DNA of 64,000 bases from assembly GCA_910583765.1 (NCBI GenBank), contig CAJTYS010000002.1, positions 53,137-117,136 on the forward strand, written 5' to 3'. Position numbers and translations under genes: made by a program. The stretch comes from an uncultured Eubacteriales bacterium (GTDB taxonomy: Bacteria; Bacillota; Clostridia; Peptostreptococcales; Anaerovoracaceae). Below, in pieces: positions 34,167 to 42,299 of this stretch (position 1 is the first letter of the stretch; each line of letters opens with the position of its first letter). The notes under the pieces were generated by a model that saw only the letters and a program-made list of their open reading frames with translations, had not been told where the DNA came from and made no database searches.

Positions 34167-35560
34167 TGACTAAAAGTAAGCGTGATAAAAACAAAATAAA
34201 GTTCGCAATGTCAAAAGGCGTGCAGGATGCCCTGGATCTGCTGGACTCAGCAATATGCATCACAGATAGCTGCGGCGTAGAATTGTGGGTCAATCAATGT
34301 TTTGAAGAGTATTATCATGTAAAAAAAGAAGAGATCATAGGATATAGCGTATATGATTTAGAAGCGTCCGGCATTTATAATCCTTCCTTAGCAAAGAAAA
34401 TCATAGAGGAACATACAGAACATAATATCATACATACAAATAAAGAGGGAAAGGAATTGATGACTAGCGGCAAGATGGTCTTTGATGAAGATGGAGAATT
34501 GATGGGCGTGATTTCCAATGCCGTAGATATCACAAAGCTGGTTTCTTTAGAAAATCAACTGCAAGAGGTCAAATTAAAGTTGCAATCTTTGGATCAGTCA
34601 AACACGGCGCAGCGATATGGCATCATTGCGAAGGATCGGTCTATGACAGCGATTATCGAGTTGATTCAAGAAATCGCCAGGATCAACGCGACAGTGTTGA
34701 TCACCGGAGAATCAGGCACAGGCAAAAGCATGATGGCTAAATATATCCATAACGTGGGTGAACGGTCCAAAGAATCTTTTATCGCGGTCAACTGCAGCGC
34801 GATTCCAGAAACCCTTTTTGAATCGGAACTCTTTGGATATGAAAGCGGAGCGTTTACTGGAAGCAGTCAATCGGGAAAAGTGGGACTGTTTGAAGCAGCA
34901 GATGGCGGAACGCTCTTTTTAGATGAAATTGGAGAGATGCCATTAAAGCTGCAGGTAAAGCTGTTGCGGGTCCTGCAGGAGAAAACCATTCAAAGAGTAG
35001 GCGGCATTGAAGAAATCCCTGTGGATGTACGGGTGATCGCGGCATCCAACAAGGAACTGCAAGACCTCGTGCTGGAAGGGCTGTTTCGAGAAGACTTGTT
35101 TTACAGATTAAATGTGATCCCCATACAGATCCCTCCTCTGAGAGAACGGCCAGAAGATATTTTGCTGATGATCATGGATTTTCTAAAGAAAGCAAATGAG
35201 ACTTACAATAAGAATAAAGTTCTGGCATCTGGCACCATTGCGGCTTTGCTGAAATATGACTGGCCTGGAAACGTCAGGGAACTTGAAAACATCATCAACC
35301 GCATGGTGATCACATCAAAGCATTCTACGATTTCACCGGATCAGCTGCCCTCCTATATGCATGACAGCATCAGTGTCGCTGTTGACATGGCAATCGACCG
35401 TAATATGAATTTGAACGAGGCCATGAGAATGTGTGAGGAGCGTATTCTCAATGACGCATTGATGAAATACAAGAGTTCTAAAAAAATGGCAGAGGCATTA
35501 GGCATCGATCAATCCACTGTGCTCAGAAAGCTAAAAAAGCATCATCTCAAAATAAAATAA
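34166..35560 (+). CDS. Sigma-54-dependent activator, PAS-AAA+-HTH (TRAP operon)
   Basis: This 464-residue enhancer-binding protein has a PAS sensor (about 20-130, DSAICITDSCGVELWVNQ). Its AAA+ domain has Walker A GESGTGKS (about 181), a contact loop written GAFTGS rather than GAFTGA (about 228) and LFLDEIGEMP. The C-terminal HTH is KKMAEALGIDQSTVLRKL. The open frame begins at GTG 34166, directly abutting a G9 tract and thus without a spaced ribosome binding site. A start at 34117 with a frameshift in the tract, or ATG 34208, are alternatives. It probably activates the TRAP genes from the palindrome at 35562. Confidence 0.88.
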   Translation: MTKSKRDKNKIKFAMSKGVQDALDLLDSAICITDSCGVELWVNQCFEEYYHVKKEEIIGYSVYDLEASGIYNPSLAKKIIEEHTEHNIIHTNKEGKELMTSGKMVFDEDGELMGVISNAVDITKLVSLENQLQEVKLKLQSLDQSNTAQRYGIIAKDRSMTAIIELIQEIARINATVLITGESGTGKSMMAKYIHNVGERSKESFIAVNCSAIPETLFESELFGYESGAFTGSSQSGKVGLFEAADGGTLFLDEIGEMPLKLQVKLLRVLQEKTIQRVGGIEEIPVDVRVIAASNKELQDLVLEGLFREDLFYRLNVIPIQIPPLRERPEDILLMIMDFLKKANETYNKNKVLASGTIAALLKYDWPGNVRELENIINRMVITSKHSTISPDQLPSYMHDSISVAVDMAIDRNMNLNEAMRMCEERILNDALMKYKSSKKMAEALGIDQSTVLRKLKKHHLKIK

Positions 35561-35561
35561 T

Positions 35562-35594
35562 TGGCAATATTGCCAGCGAAAAGGCAGGATTGCC
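35562..35594. promoter_or_regulatory. Tandem palindromic activator sites for the TRAP operon
   Basis: TGGCAATATTGCCA (35562-35575) is a perfect 14-bp palindrome. GGCAGGATTGCC (35583-35594) is a degenerate second copy centred 20 bp away, two helical turns. They begin right after the activator's stop codon and lie 145-180 bp before the -24 box. Confidence 0.65.
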
Positions 35595-35600
35595 AAGAAG

Positions 35601-35644
35601 CGGCCACAAAACCAAGGAAAAAACCGTTTTGGGGCCGTTTTTTT
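35601..35644 (+). terminator. Rho-independent terminator after TRAP regulator gene
   Basis: CGGCCACAAAAC (35601-35612) pairs with GTTTTGGGGCCG (35626-35637) with one mismatch, followed by T7. Confidence 0.9.
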
Positions 35645-35739
35645 ATTTCTTTAGAATGCGAAAGAACGCCTGAAAAATCAGGGCTTTAAGGGGAACCGTA
35701 CAAGGAAAGTCCAGTGGATCAGATGCGCAGGCGGCTGAT

Positions 35740-35754
35740 TGGCACAAGTTTTGC
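35740..35754 (+). promoter_or_regulatory. Sigma-54 promoter, -24/-12
   Basis: TGGCAC-AAGTT-TTGC is a consensus element followed by TTTT, about 90 bp before the dctP-like start. Confidence 0.9.
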
Positions 35755-35846
35755 TTTTAAATAATGACATGGATTGTTCATTTGGCACAGAGGAACAGTC
35801 CGTGCAATTATTTGGAGTTCAAAAGATTGAAGTGAGGAGGAACATG

Positions 35847-36878
35847 ATGTTGAAACGAAAAAAATTGATCGCAGTATGCATGTTAACGCTGATGCTGACC
35901 ATGGCATTGGCAGGATGCGGAGGGAAAGGCGGCGGAGATTCGAAGTCCGTTACTTTAAGATTAGCGTCGGACGCGCCTGAAGATCATATCGCCACGGGAA
36001 TCAACAAAGAACTTTGCGATATGGTCCAAGAACGGACAGACGGACGAGTAACGATCAAGTATTATCCAGGAAGCCAGCTGGGAGGCTACGAAACCGTATA
36101 CGATGAGCTGAAAATGGGTTCCATCGATTGTGCGCAGATTTCTCTGCCAGATGCCAATGATTCAAGGCTGAGCATGCCATATGTTCCATATTTGGCCACG
36201 AATTTTGATGAGGCGAAAATTTTATACGGCAAAGATTCGTACATGACAAAGACCTTTACAGAGCTTACGCAAAAGGATAATGTGAAATTTCTAGGATGGG
36301 TGTTGGAAGGCTTTATCGGAACAGGTCTCACAAAAGAACCAAACGACATCAAGGATCCTGAAAGCAAAAAGAACGTGAAGCTGCGGGTTTCACAAACCAT
36401 TCCATTGCTATATCTGGGTGAAGATTTACATTATAACACTGTCACTATTCCATATGCGGAAGTACCGACTGCGATTCAGACGAATGTTGTGGATGGCTGG
36501 AACGGCGGGACTGCCAATATGAATTACGCATGGCTCGGCGATGTGATCAAGTATTATTATTGCAACTATATACACGCTGAGGCCACCTGTTATGTGGCAA
36601 GCGAAAAAGCCCTGGAAAAGCTCAGTGATGAAGACCGGACCATTGTGGAAGAATGCTTCTGGCAGCAGAGTGCGAAGACCTTTGACGCTGCAAAGGAAAA
36701 TGAAGAACAATATATGAACAAGCTAAAAGAAAAAAATGTAAAGGTATATAAGTTTACGGAAGAAGAAGTAAAAAAGAATGCGGAGTATGTAAGAAACGTT
36801 ACGTGGAAAAGGCTAGAAAAAGACTGGGGCAAAGAGACGATGGAAGGCTTGAGAAACGATATCGAAACGCTTCTGTGA
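35847..36878 (+). CDS. dctP: TRAP transporter substrate-binding lipoprotein (DctP)
   Basis: This 343-residue extracellular binding protein has a lipoprotein signal peptide (KRKKLIAVCMLTLMLTMA, lipobox LAGC). A DctP domain follows with LASDAPEDHIATGINKEL (about 40) and the signature KLRVSQT plus the typical PTAIQTNVVDGWNGG (about 205-219). It delivers an organic acid or similar solute to the DctQM permease. AGGAGG at 35835-35840 favours the ATG at 35847 over 35844. It is the first gene of a sigma-54-driven operon. The ligand is not deducible; the conserved Arg of carboxylate-binding DctP proteins is plausibly in LRVSQ. Confidence 0.92.
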   Translation: MLKRKKLIAVCMLTLMLTMALAGCGGKGGGDSKSVTLRLASDAPEDHIATGINKELCDMVQERTDGRVTIKYYPGSQLGGYETVYDELKMGSIDCAQISLPDANDSRLSMPYVPYLATNFDEAKILYGKDSYMTKTFTELTQKDNVKFLGWVLEGFIGTGLTKEPNDIKDPESKKNVKLRVSQTIPLLYLGEDLHYNTVTIPYAEVPTAIQTNVVDGWNGGTANMNYAWLGDVIKYYYCNYIHAEATCYVASEKALEKLSDEDRTIVEECFWQQSAKTFDAAKENEEQYMNKLKEKNVKVYKFTEEEVKKNAEYVRNVTWKRLEKDWGKETMEGLRNDIETLL

Positions 36879-36981
36879 CCACCAGCTCTCTAATTTGGGC
36901 ACATCTGTTGGGGGCGCCGCATGGCGTATGATTGCAGCTAGATCGTGCGGCAGCTCCCATGTTTGAAAGGAGGCGATATGC

Positions 36982-37509
36982 TTGAATAGATGGAAAGAAA
37001 ATACTGGAATAAAAATTCTGACAAAGTTTCTGCGCATGGGCCTGATCGTGTTAGGCATCATCGTTACCTTGATCCTGTTCGTGGAAACGGCAGGGCGTTT
37101 GTTCAATCATAATTTCGCGGGTTATGAAGAAATATTAATCATCGTGGTGTTCTGGCTTTATATGTTTGGATGCGCGCATGCCAGCTTTGAAAACAGCCAC
37201 ATAAAGGCAGACATCCTTGATCTGATGATCAAAAGGGATTCTGTCAAAGATTTTGTGCATTTGATCAAATGGGCGCTGACGCTTGTTTTAGGAATCGTAT
37301 TATGTTACTGGGCCGCGCAGCTAGTGGTCTGGTCTGTGACACAAGGCAATGAAACGACTGTCTATCGGATCCCATTGGCAATTGGCCAAGCAGCCATTGT
37401 GTTCGGGTTAGCCGTGTCAACCCTGTTCAACGCACTCTATTTTTATGAGGAAATAAGAAGTTTTCGAGCAAAACATCTGTATAAAAGAGATAAGGAGGTG
37501 ACGCCATGA
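36982..37509 (+). CDS. dctQ: TRAP transporter small permease (DctQ)
   Basis: This 175-residue protein with four hydrophobic segments is the DctQ subunit. The EEILIIVVFWLYMFGCAHASFENSHIKADI region, shown here in part, is typical: FGCAHASF and HIKADILD lie at about 66-85. The start is a TTG at 36982, 8 nt after AGGAGG; the nearby ATG at 36978 gives only three codons. Its stop overlaps the DctM ATG, consistent with a fixed ratio of the two membrane subunits. Confidence 0.88.
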   Translation: MNRWKENTGIKILTKFLRMGLIVLGIIVTLILFVETAGRLFNHNFAGYEEILIIVVFWLYMFGCAHASFENSHIKADILDLMIKRDSVKDFVHLIKWALTLVLGIVLCYWAAQLVVWSVTQGNETTVYRIPLAIGQAAIVFGLAVSTLFNALYFYEEIRSFRAKHLYKRDKEVTP

Positions 37510-38807
37510 GCACGGTACTCATATCGATTGTGATCTTAGTGGCGGTATTGATCATAGGCGTACCCATTCCCTTCGCTTTTCTGGCGTCTACCCTGACTAT
37601 CATTTTGCTGGGTGGGTATGATTACTCGTTTTTGGTGCCTTATGGATACACAGAGGCGGGATCGATCATCATCGTTGCCGTGCCTTTATTCATTTTGGCA
37701 GGAGCTGTCATGGAAAAGGGAGGCATCGGAGAGGCTCTTGTGAATTTCGCGGACCTGCTGGTGGGCAGAATCAAAGGCGGGCTGGGCGCAGTCATGATCA
37801 TCGCATGCGCGTTTTTCGGCGCTATTTCGGGAAGCGGTCTAGCGACGCTATCGTGCATTGGCTCCATCATGCTGCCCAGGATGTATGCCGCAGGCTATCC
37901 AAGAGGCGTTTCTTCGGCACTGATTTCAAGCGCGTCCTTGCTGGGACTGCTGATACCGCCGAGCATCAATATGATCTTGTACGCTTTTGTGGGAGGGCAA
38001 TCGGTCCTTGCTTGCTTTCTCGCGACCATTATCCCTGGCATCATACTGATGGTTTTACTCAGCGGGACAAATATTTTCCTGTTGAGGAACAATGAAGACA
38101 TCGTGGTCAGGCCAAAGACTGAAATGAAAGTTTATATCAGGCACGCAGGCGTGACATTGAAAAAGGCCATACCAGCGATCATTTCCCCAGTAATCATGTT
38201 AGGGGGCATTTATTCTGGGATCATGACACCTACAGAAGCGGCGGCTGTGGCGGTCATTTACTCCATACCTGTGGGATGGATCATCTATAAAGGCATCAAT
38301 GTTCAGACCATGAAGGAGTGCTTTGTGTACGCGGGGACCACTGCGGGCGCTGTGTTGATCATGCTTTTTTCTGTCATGATACTGTCGAGGCTGTATGTAA
38401 TGGAGGATGTTCCAGGCATGATTCTGGATACCTTGCTGAGCATATCAGACAATAAAGTGATACTCGTTATTTTTATCAATGTATTTTTGATCCTGATTGG
38501 CATGATCATGGATGATACCAGCGCGATTCTGCTCACCACGCCGATCATGGTGCCGGTGATCACAGCGCTTGGCATCAACCCTGTGCATTATGCCGCGCTC
38601 ATGGCCATCAATTTAGGCTTGGGCTGTGTGACTCCGCCTTGTGCGCCGTTCCTATATTTTGGTTCCAGAGTAGGAGGAGCGCCAGTGAGTGAGATGTTGA
38701 AACCAACATTGTGGTTCATTTTGTGCGCATGGCTGCCAACACTGATGATCGTAACATACATTCCAGGAATTTCGTTGTTCCTGCCATCGCTATTTGGTTA
38801 TGTGTAA
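37506..38807 (+). CDS. dctM: TRAP transporter large permease (DctM)
   Basis: This 433-residue polytopic protein is the DctM subunit that carries the solute with sodium. Family segments include GVPIPFAFLAST at the N-terminus, AISGSGLATLSCIGSIMLPRM (seen in part, about 100-120), the LIPPSINMILYA hairpin (about 150), and GLGCVTPPCAPFLYF near the C-terminus. It overlaps dctQ by 4 nt and has AAGGAGG before its ATG. Confidence 0.93.
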   Translation: MSTVLISIVILVAVLIIGVPIPFAFLASTLTIILLGGYDYSFLVPYGYTEAGSIIIVAVPLFILAGAVMEKGGIGEALVNFADLLVGRIKGGLGAVMIIACAFFGAISGSGLATLSCIGSIMLPRMYAAGYPRGVSSALISSASLLGLLIPPSINMILYAFVGGQSVLACFLATIIPGIILMVLLSGTNIFLLRNNEDIVVRPKTEMKVYIRHAGVTLKKAIPAIISPVIMLGGIYSGIMTPTEAAAVAVIYSIPVGWIIYKGINVQTMKECFVYAGTTAGAVLIMLFSVMILSRLYVMEDVPGMILDTLLSISDNKVILVIFINVFLILIGMIMDDTSAILLTTPIMVPVITALGINPVHYAALMAINLGLGCVTPPCAPFLYFGSRVGGAPVSEMLKPTLWFILCAWLPTLMIVTYIPGISLFLPSLFGYV

Positions 38808-38819
38808 AAGGTGCGGATT

Positions 38820-39233
38820 ATGATGGATAAAAATATGTGTGAACATAAATTCACGTTCAAAAGAGAGGATCTGTTCAATGTGAACCCCTTTTTCTCAAAA
38901 AAGAAGTGCGAACAATGTGGAGAAATCATCATATTGGAGAGAAAGCATAAGATCCGCGTGATCCTATATGTCACTGCCATGGTGCTGTTTTTGTTGTTGA
39001 TCCCCCATCTGGTAAGATGGATGCTGCCAGGAGTGTCATACCTGGCAAAGACATTGATTGCCGCGCTTTTGTTTGTGATCCTTTACAGCTGTGGACTTTA
39101 CAGAATCATGCGCAAGGCCACATATAAAAAATATACGCCGCCCAAACCCATAGGCGGAGATTCTTATGAAAACATGAAAGAACGGTCAAAACTTCGGATG
39201 GAGTCGCTCTTTAAAAGACGCGATCATTTGTAA
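38820..39233 (+). CDS. Small zinc-ribbon membrane protein
   Basis: This protein of about 137 residues starts at ATG 38820 or 38823 behind AAAAGGTG. A Cys at CEHKF and CEQCGEI (about 6-40) suggest a zinc ribbon. Two hydrophobic segments (about 47-67 and 75-95) and a basic C-terminal tail follow. I do not recognise a named family. It lies 12 bp after dctM and before a terminator, so it is probably co-transcribed and may assist the transporter. Confidence 0.65.
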   Translation: MMDKNMCEHKFTFKREDLFNVNPFFSKKKCEQCGEIIILERKHKIRVILYVTAMVLFLLLIPHLVRWMLPGVSYLAKTLIAALLFVILYSCGLYRIMRKATYKKYTPPKPIGGDSYENMKERSKLRMESLFKRRDHL

Positions 39234-39534
39234 ATGATCCTTCTGTTAACTGTTATTTGTGAAGACAAACATAGATCCGCTGGCTGCGCGCACAGCGGGT
39301 CTATACTTGCTTTTTGGCTGGGATGCTGCTTTTTAGCCGGATTCGCTAATAGCTTTACCACAAAAACTGCTGATTCGGAAAAGAATTGAAAAAACGTTTA
39401 TGGCAGAAATGTCTCTCTCAAAGGTTTTCTTTGCGCACTAGCAAAAAGAACGCCGTTTTTTGTCTTTTTGTGATACAATAAACCATAGATGTCACGAAAC
39501 ACATGGAGTCAAAAGCACGGATTAGGGAGACATT
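39234..39534 (+). other. Non-coding gap after the TRAP operon
   Basis: Apart from the terminator at 39271-39304 this gap holds no credible gene. TGATACAAT at about 39471-39479 could serve as an extended -10 for the MazG-like gene, but its -35 is poor. Confidence 0.4.
39271..39320 (+). terminator. Rho-independent terminator of the TRAP operon
   Basis: ATAGATCCGCTG (39271-39282) pairs over 12 bp (one G-U) with CAGCGGGTCTAT (39293-39304), followed shortly by TTTTT. Confidence 0.85.
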
Positions 39535-39870
39535 ATGGACGAGATCATAAAAGTTTTACGGAAATTTAATGAGGAGCGGGATTGGGAGCAATATCACACT
39601 CCGGAAAACCTGGCAAAATCCATTGCCATTGAAGCTGGAGAACTACTGGAGTGTTTTCAGTGGGACAACAAATATGACAAGGCCGCGCTCAGCGATGAAA
39701 TTGCGGACGTGATGCTGTACTGCCTGATGCTCAGCGATAAAATCGGCATTGACATGAAAGCGGAAATGCTGCGGAAGATCAAGAAAAATGGCGAAAAGTA
39801 CCCAGTGGAACAGTGCAGGGGCAGCAGCGCGAAGTATGAGGAACTGGGATCAGAAAAGGAGAAGCTTTAA
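39535..39870 (+). CDS. MazG-like nucleotide pyrophosphohydrolase
   Basis: This 111-residue all-alpha protein has the MazG/RS21-C6 motifs EAGELLECFQW (about 38-48) and DEIADVMLYCL (about 60-70), which bind Mg2+ and the phosphates. Such small MazG proteins convert non-canonical or excess (d)NTPs to monophosphates. It is followed after one base by a DUF2284 gene, whose ribosome binding site (AGGAGAAG) lies within its last codons. Confidence 0.85.
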   Translation: MDEIIKVLRKFNEERDWEQYHTPENLAKSIAIEAGELLECFQWDNKYDKAALSDEIADVMLYCLMLSDKIGIDMKAEMLRKIKKNGEKYPVEQCRGSSAKYEELGSEKEKL

Positions 39871-39871
39871 A

Positions 39872-40432
39872 ATGTACACAACTCAAAGATATCACAGCTC
39901 CATTTCTGTCAGCGATTATCTGGAGCGCTATGTGGATGTGGAGACGTTTCTGGAAAAATGCAGGGAGTGCCCCAATTATGGTCGGCTTTGGTCCTGCCCG
40001 CCCTATGATTTTGATGTGACAAGATATTGGGAGCAATACAAAACCCTGGAACTGACAGCCGTAAAAATCCTTTTTAATGAAGAATACGCAGGCAAGTCTT
40101 TTCCTCCAGAGGAAACACAGCAAATCATAGAAGACTCCTTGTGGCAAGTGAAAGCTGACCTGTCGGCCGAACTTCTAGAAAAAGAGCAGGCGCATCCAGG
40201 CAGCGTCAGCCTTTCAGCTGGTTCCTGCCATCTTTGCCAGGGGAATTGCGGCAAGGAAAACGGCGAACCTTGTCGTTTTCCAGAAAAGATGCGATATTCC
40301 ATCGAAGCCCTGGGTGGAAACGTGGGGCTGACTATCAGCAAACTGATGGGGATCGAACTGGAATGGATGGAAGAGGGGAGGCTGCCCCATTATTTTGTGC
40401 TGGTCTGCGGCCTGCTGACGCAGCAAGGATGA
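39872..40432 (+). CDS. DUF2284 metal-binding protein
   Basis: This 186-residue protein is rich in Cys motifs: CRECPNYGRLWSCPPY (about 32-47) and CHLCQGNCGKENGEPC (about 119-134), followed by MRYSIEALGGNVG. These are characteristic of DUF2284, thought to bind Fe-S or another metal. The start at 39872 is chosen because AGGAGAAG lies before it; an in-frame ATG at 39788 would overlap the upstream gene deeply. The function is unknown. Confidence 0.8.
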   Translation: MYTTQRYHSSISVSDYLERYVDVETFLEKCRECPNYGRLWSCPPYDFDVTRYWEQYKTLELTAVKILFNEEYAGKSFPPEETQQIIEDSLWQVKADLSAELLEKEQAHPGSVSLSAGSCHLCQGNCGKENGEPCRFPEKMRYSIEALGGNVGLTISKLMGIELEWMEEGRLPHYFVLVCGLLTQQG

Positions 40433-40513
40433 AAACTACTTTCCGTACTCTATCCTGGTCAAAAGCGATTTCCCTTTATGCGGCCCAGCTGCCCAGTCAT
40501 TTTAGGCTTCCTA

Positions 40514-41059
40514 TCAATGGTGACTTTGGCTTTCCTGCTGATCATCTGAAAGGCCAAGCCATTCCTTTACCGTTTCCAAGGCATAGCCAACGCCTAGTGC
40601 GATAGTTTCAACATCCACGCCTAACTGGTAAAAGCTTTTGGCATCTTTTTGGGCTTTACTTCGCTCGCCATTCTGTTCACCGATCTGCCGTTCTTTCATC
40701 CTGATGTCTTTCATTGCCTGGCACATATCGCGCATATCAATCGTCTCATCTCTATCATCATATAAGTTGTTTTTTACCGCTGCGGCGTAATGGACTTCCG
40801 ATTGGGCTTCCACGCCATAGAGCACATAGCATAGTTCCCCGTCCGTCATGGCGGCGCAGAGCTTTTGTGCATCCCGAAATCTCTGGACGGGCACTGCCGT
40901 GCCCTCCGTCCCGTAGGGGAGCGCGATTTCCGTGGGGTCACGTTCCTCCAACTGTTCCGGTTTGATGACTTGCTTCCCGTTATGGATGTAATAATTAAAC
41001 ACGTCCGCAAACACGACAGCATCTGATATGTAGTCTTTTGTGATCGTATCTGTTTTCAT
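40514..41059 (-). CDS. Rpn/YhgA-like nuclease-family protein, internally shortened
   Basis: This 181-residue minus-strand protein resembles the N-terminal and C-terminal parts of clostridial Rpn-like (PD-(D/E)XK, recombination-promoting nuclease) proteins. The N-terminus has YISDAVVFADVFNYY and the helix VQRFRDAQKLCAAMT, and the middle has YGVEAQSEVHYA. Family members I know are about 300 residues or longer. Here the sequence jumps near residue 95 (NLYDDRDETIDM) to the late region, so an internal deletion is likely. AGGAG precedes the ATG at 41059. It may be inactive, or a short form as described for Rpn C-terminal products. Confidence 0.6.
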   Translation of the reverse strand: MKTDTITKDYISDAVVFADVFNYYIHNGKQVIKPEQLEERDPTEIALPYGTEGTAVPVQRFRDAQKLCAAMTDGELCYVLYGVEAQSEVHYAAAVKNNLYDDRDETIDMRDMCQAMKDIRMKERQIGEQNGERSKAQKDAKSFYQLGVDVETIALGVGYALETVKEWLGLSDDQQESQSHH

Positions 41060-41491
41060 CGGCATTCTCCTTCTTTATTAAATGACCCCGACATCAAGCG
41101 TGGCGCTTTTTCCAATCACTCTCTTGGTTTTTGCGCCCTGATGATCTTTTCAGATGATTCTGCCAATGAATTGTTAGCAATATTGTAACATATTTTCATG
41201 GAAAAACACCTGAATTTTTTCTATTCTCCGCATTTCCTTTTGAGGTCATAATTTGCGATCTCAAAGATTCAATTTCAAAGCAAATTCAGAGAACGAGCCG
41301 CTGCGAACGCACCGGCCCTTTTGTGAACACCAGATCAATCAGGGCAAAAGTTCGTCCAGAGACCGTTCAAGGAAATTATATAAAATATTACTGACATGGA
41401 TAATTATAACATATAGTAATCAAAAATCAATACAAAATTGAAAAAAATTACAAGGAATAAATGGAAAATATAACAAAACTCCACATTCCTC
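41060..41491. other. AT-rich non-coding gap
   Basis: This gap holds the minus-strand leader of the Rpn-like gene and, further right, a very AT-rich stretch. No credible gene or repeat is seen. A short open frame at 41253-41441 has no ribosome binding site and looks random. Confidence 0.4.
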
Positions 41492-41520
41492 TTGCAAGAT
41501 CGCTTCCCAGCAGTTATACT
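41492..41520 (+). promoter_or_regulatory. Sigma-70 promoter for HAD/LevR genes
   Basis: TTGCAA (41492-41497) and TATACT (41515-41520) are 17 bp apart, about 115 bp before the HAD gene start. Confidence 0.7.
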
Positions 41521-41635
41521 GAAACAAAGCGACAAACCCCATTCCATGTGGGATCATAAAAACGACATACCTTTCTCCCTCCAACAGCGATCAAGGGATT
41601 TACTTACCAGAACACAGAGAAAGGACATATGGAAC

Positions 41636-42295
41636 ATGAGAAAGAGTTTGAAGGGGCTCATTTTTGACATGGATGGGTTGATGTTTGACACGGAACGCTT
41701 ATCGACCACCTGCTGGGTGAAAGTAGGAGAAGAAAGCGGCTTTCCAATCACACGAAAATTGATCGACAGCACCAGAGGCCTGGACCGGAGAAAAACAGCG
41801 AAGATCCTAGAAACTGAATTTGGCGGAGGATTTGATTTTCAGCGGTTTTCTGACAAGACCAGGGCGTATATGGACGAAGAAATTTTTGCCGCCGGCATGC
41901 CAATCAAAAAAGGACTGCCGGAACTTTTAGTGCATGCTCAAAACAAGGGATACTTGTGCGCGGTGGCATCTTCATCCGAACGGGAGCGGGTCGATTTTTA
42001 TTTGCGCACAGCAAATCTCACACAGTATTTTGCGGCTACAGTGTGCGGCGATGAGATTGAAAGAGGAAAGCCGGAGCCAGACATTTTCCTAAAAGCCGCT
42101 GAGAAAATGGGCTTAAATCCGGAAGAATGCATGGTGCTGGAAGATTCCAAATATGGGATAAAAGCCGCGGCGCACGCCGGCATGCCAGCAGTTCTGATTC
42201 CAGACACGATCGCACCGGAGCAGGAAACCAGAAGAGAGGCTTACGCAGAGAAATCATCGCTGCTGGAAGTCATTGATCTTCTGGAAGAGGCATGA
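41636..42295 (+). CDS. HAD-IA phosphatase / beta-phosphoglucomutase-like
   Basis: This 219-residue protein shows HAD motif I FDMDGLMFDTERL (about 9-21), motif II VASSSERERV (about 111) and motifs III/IV KPEPDIF and LEDSKYGIKAA (about 166-176). The helical cap is of the beta-phosphoglucomutase type. It acts on a phosphorylated sugar or related metabolite. The ATG at 41636 is used since translation further upstream does not resemble the family. It is followed 4 nt later by the LevR-type regulator and precedes a PTS operon, so a sugar phosphate is the plausible substrate. Confidence 0.85.
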   Translation: MRKSLKGLIFDMDGLMFDTERLSTTCWVKVGEESGFPITRKLIDSTRGLDRRKTAKILETEFGGGFDFQRFSDKTRAYMDEEIFAAGMPIKKGLPELLVHAQNKGYLCAVASSSERERVDFYLRTANLTQYFAATVCGDEIERGKPEPDIFLKAAEKMGLNPEECMVLEDSKYGIKAAAHAGMPAVLIPDTIAPEQETRREAYAEKSSLLEVIDLLEEA

Positions 42296-42299
42296 AGCC

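Noticed and set aside
35562..35575. TGGCAATATTGCC as a sigma-54 promoter
   Set aside because: The GG and GC elements are 3 bp closer than -24/-12 spacing requires, and the sequence is a perfect palindrome better explained as an activator site.
41253..41441. 62-residue open frame in the AT-rich gap
   Set aside because: There is no ribosome binding site, the composition looks random, and it lies in a promoter region.
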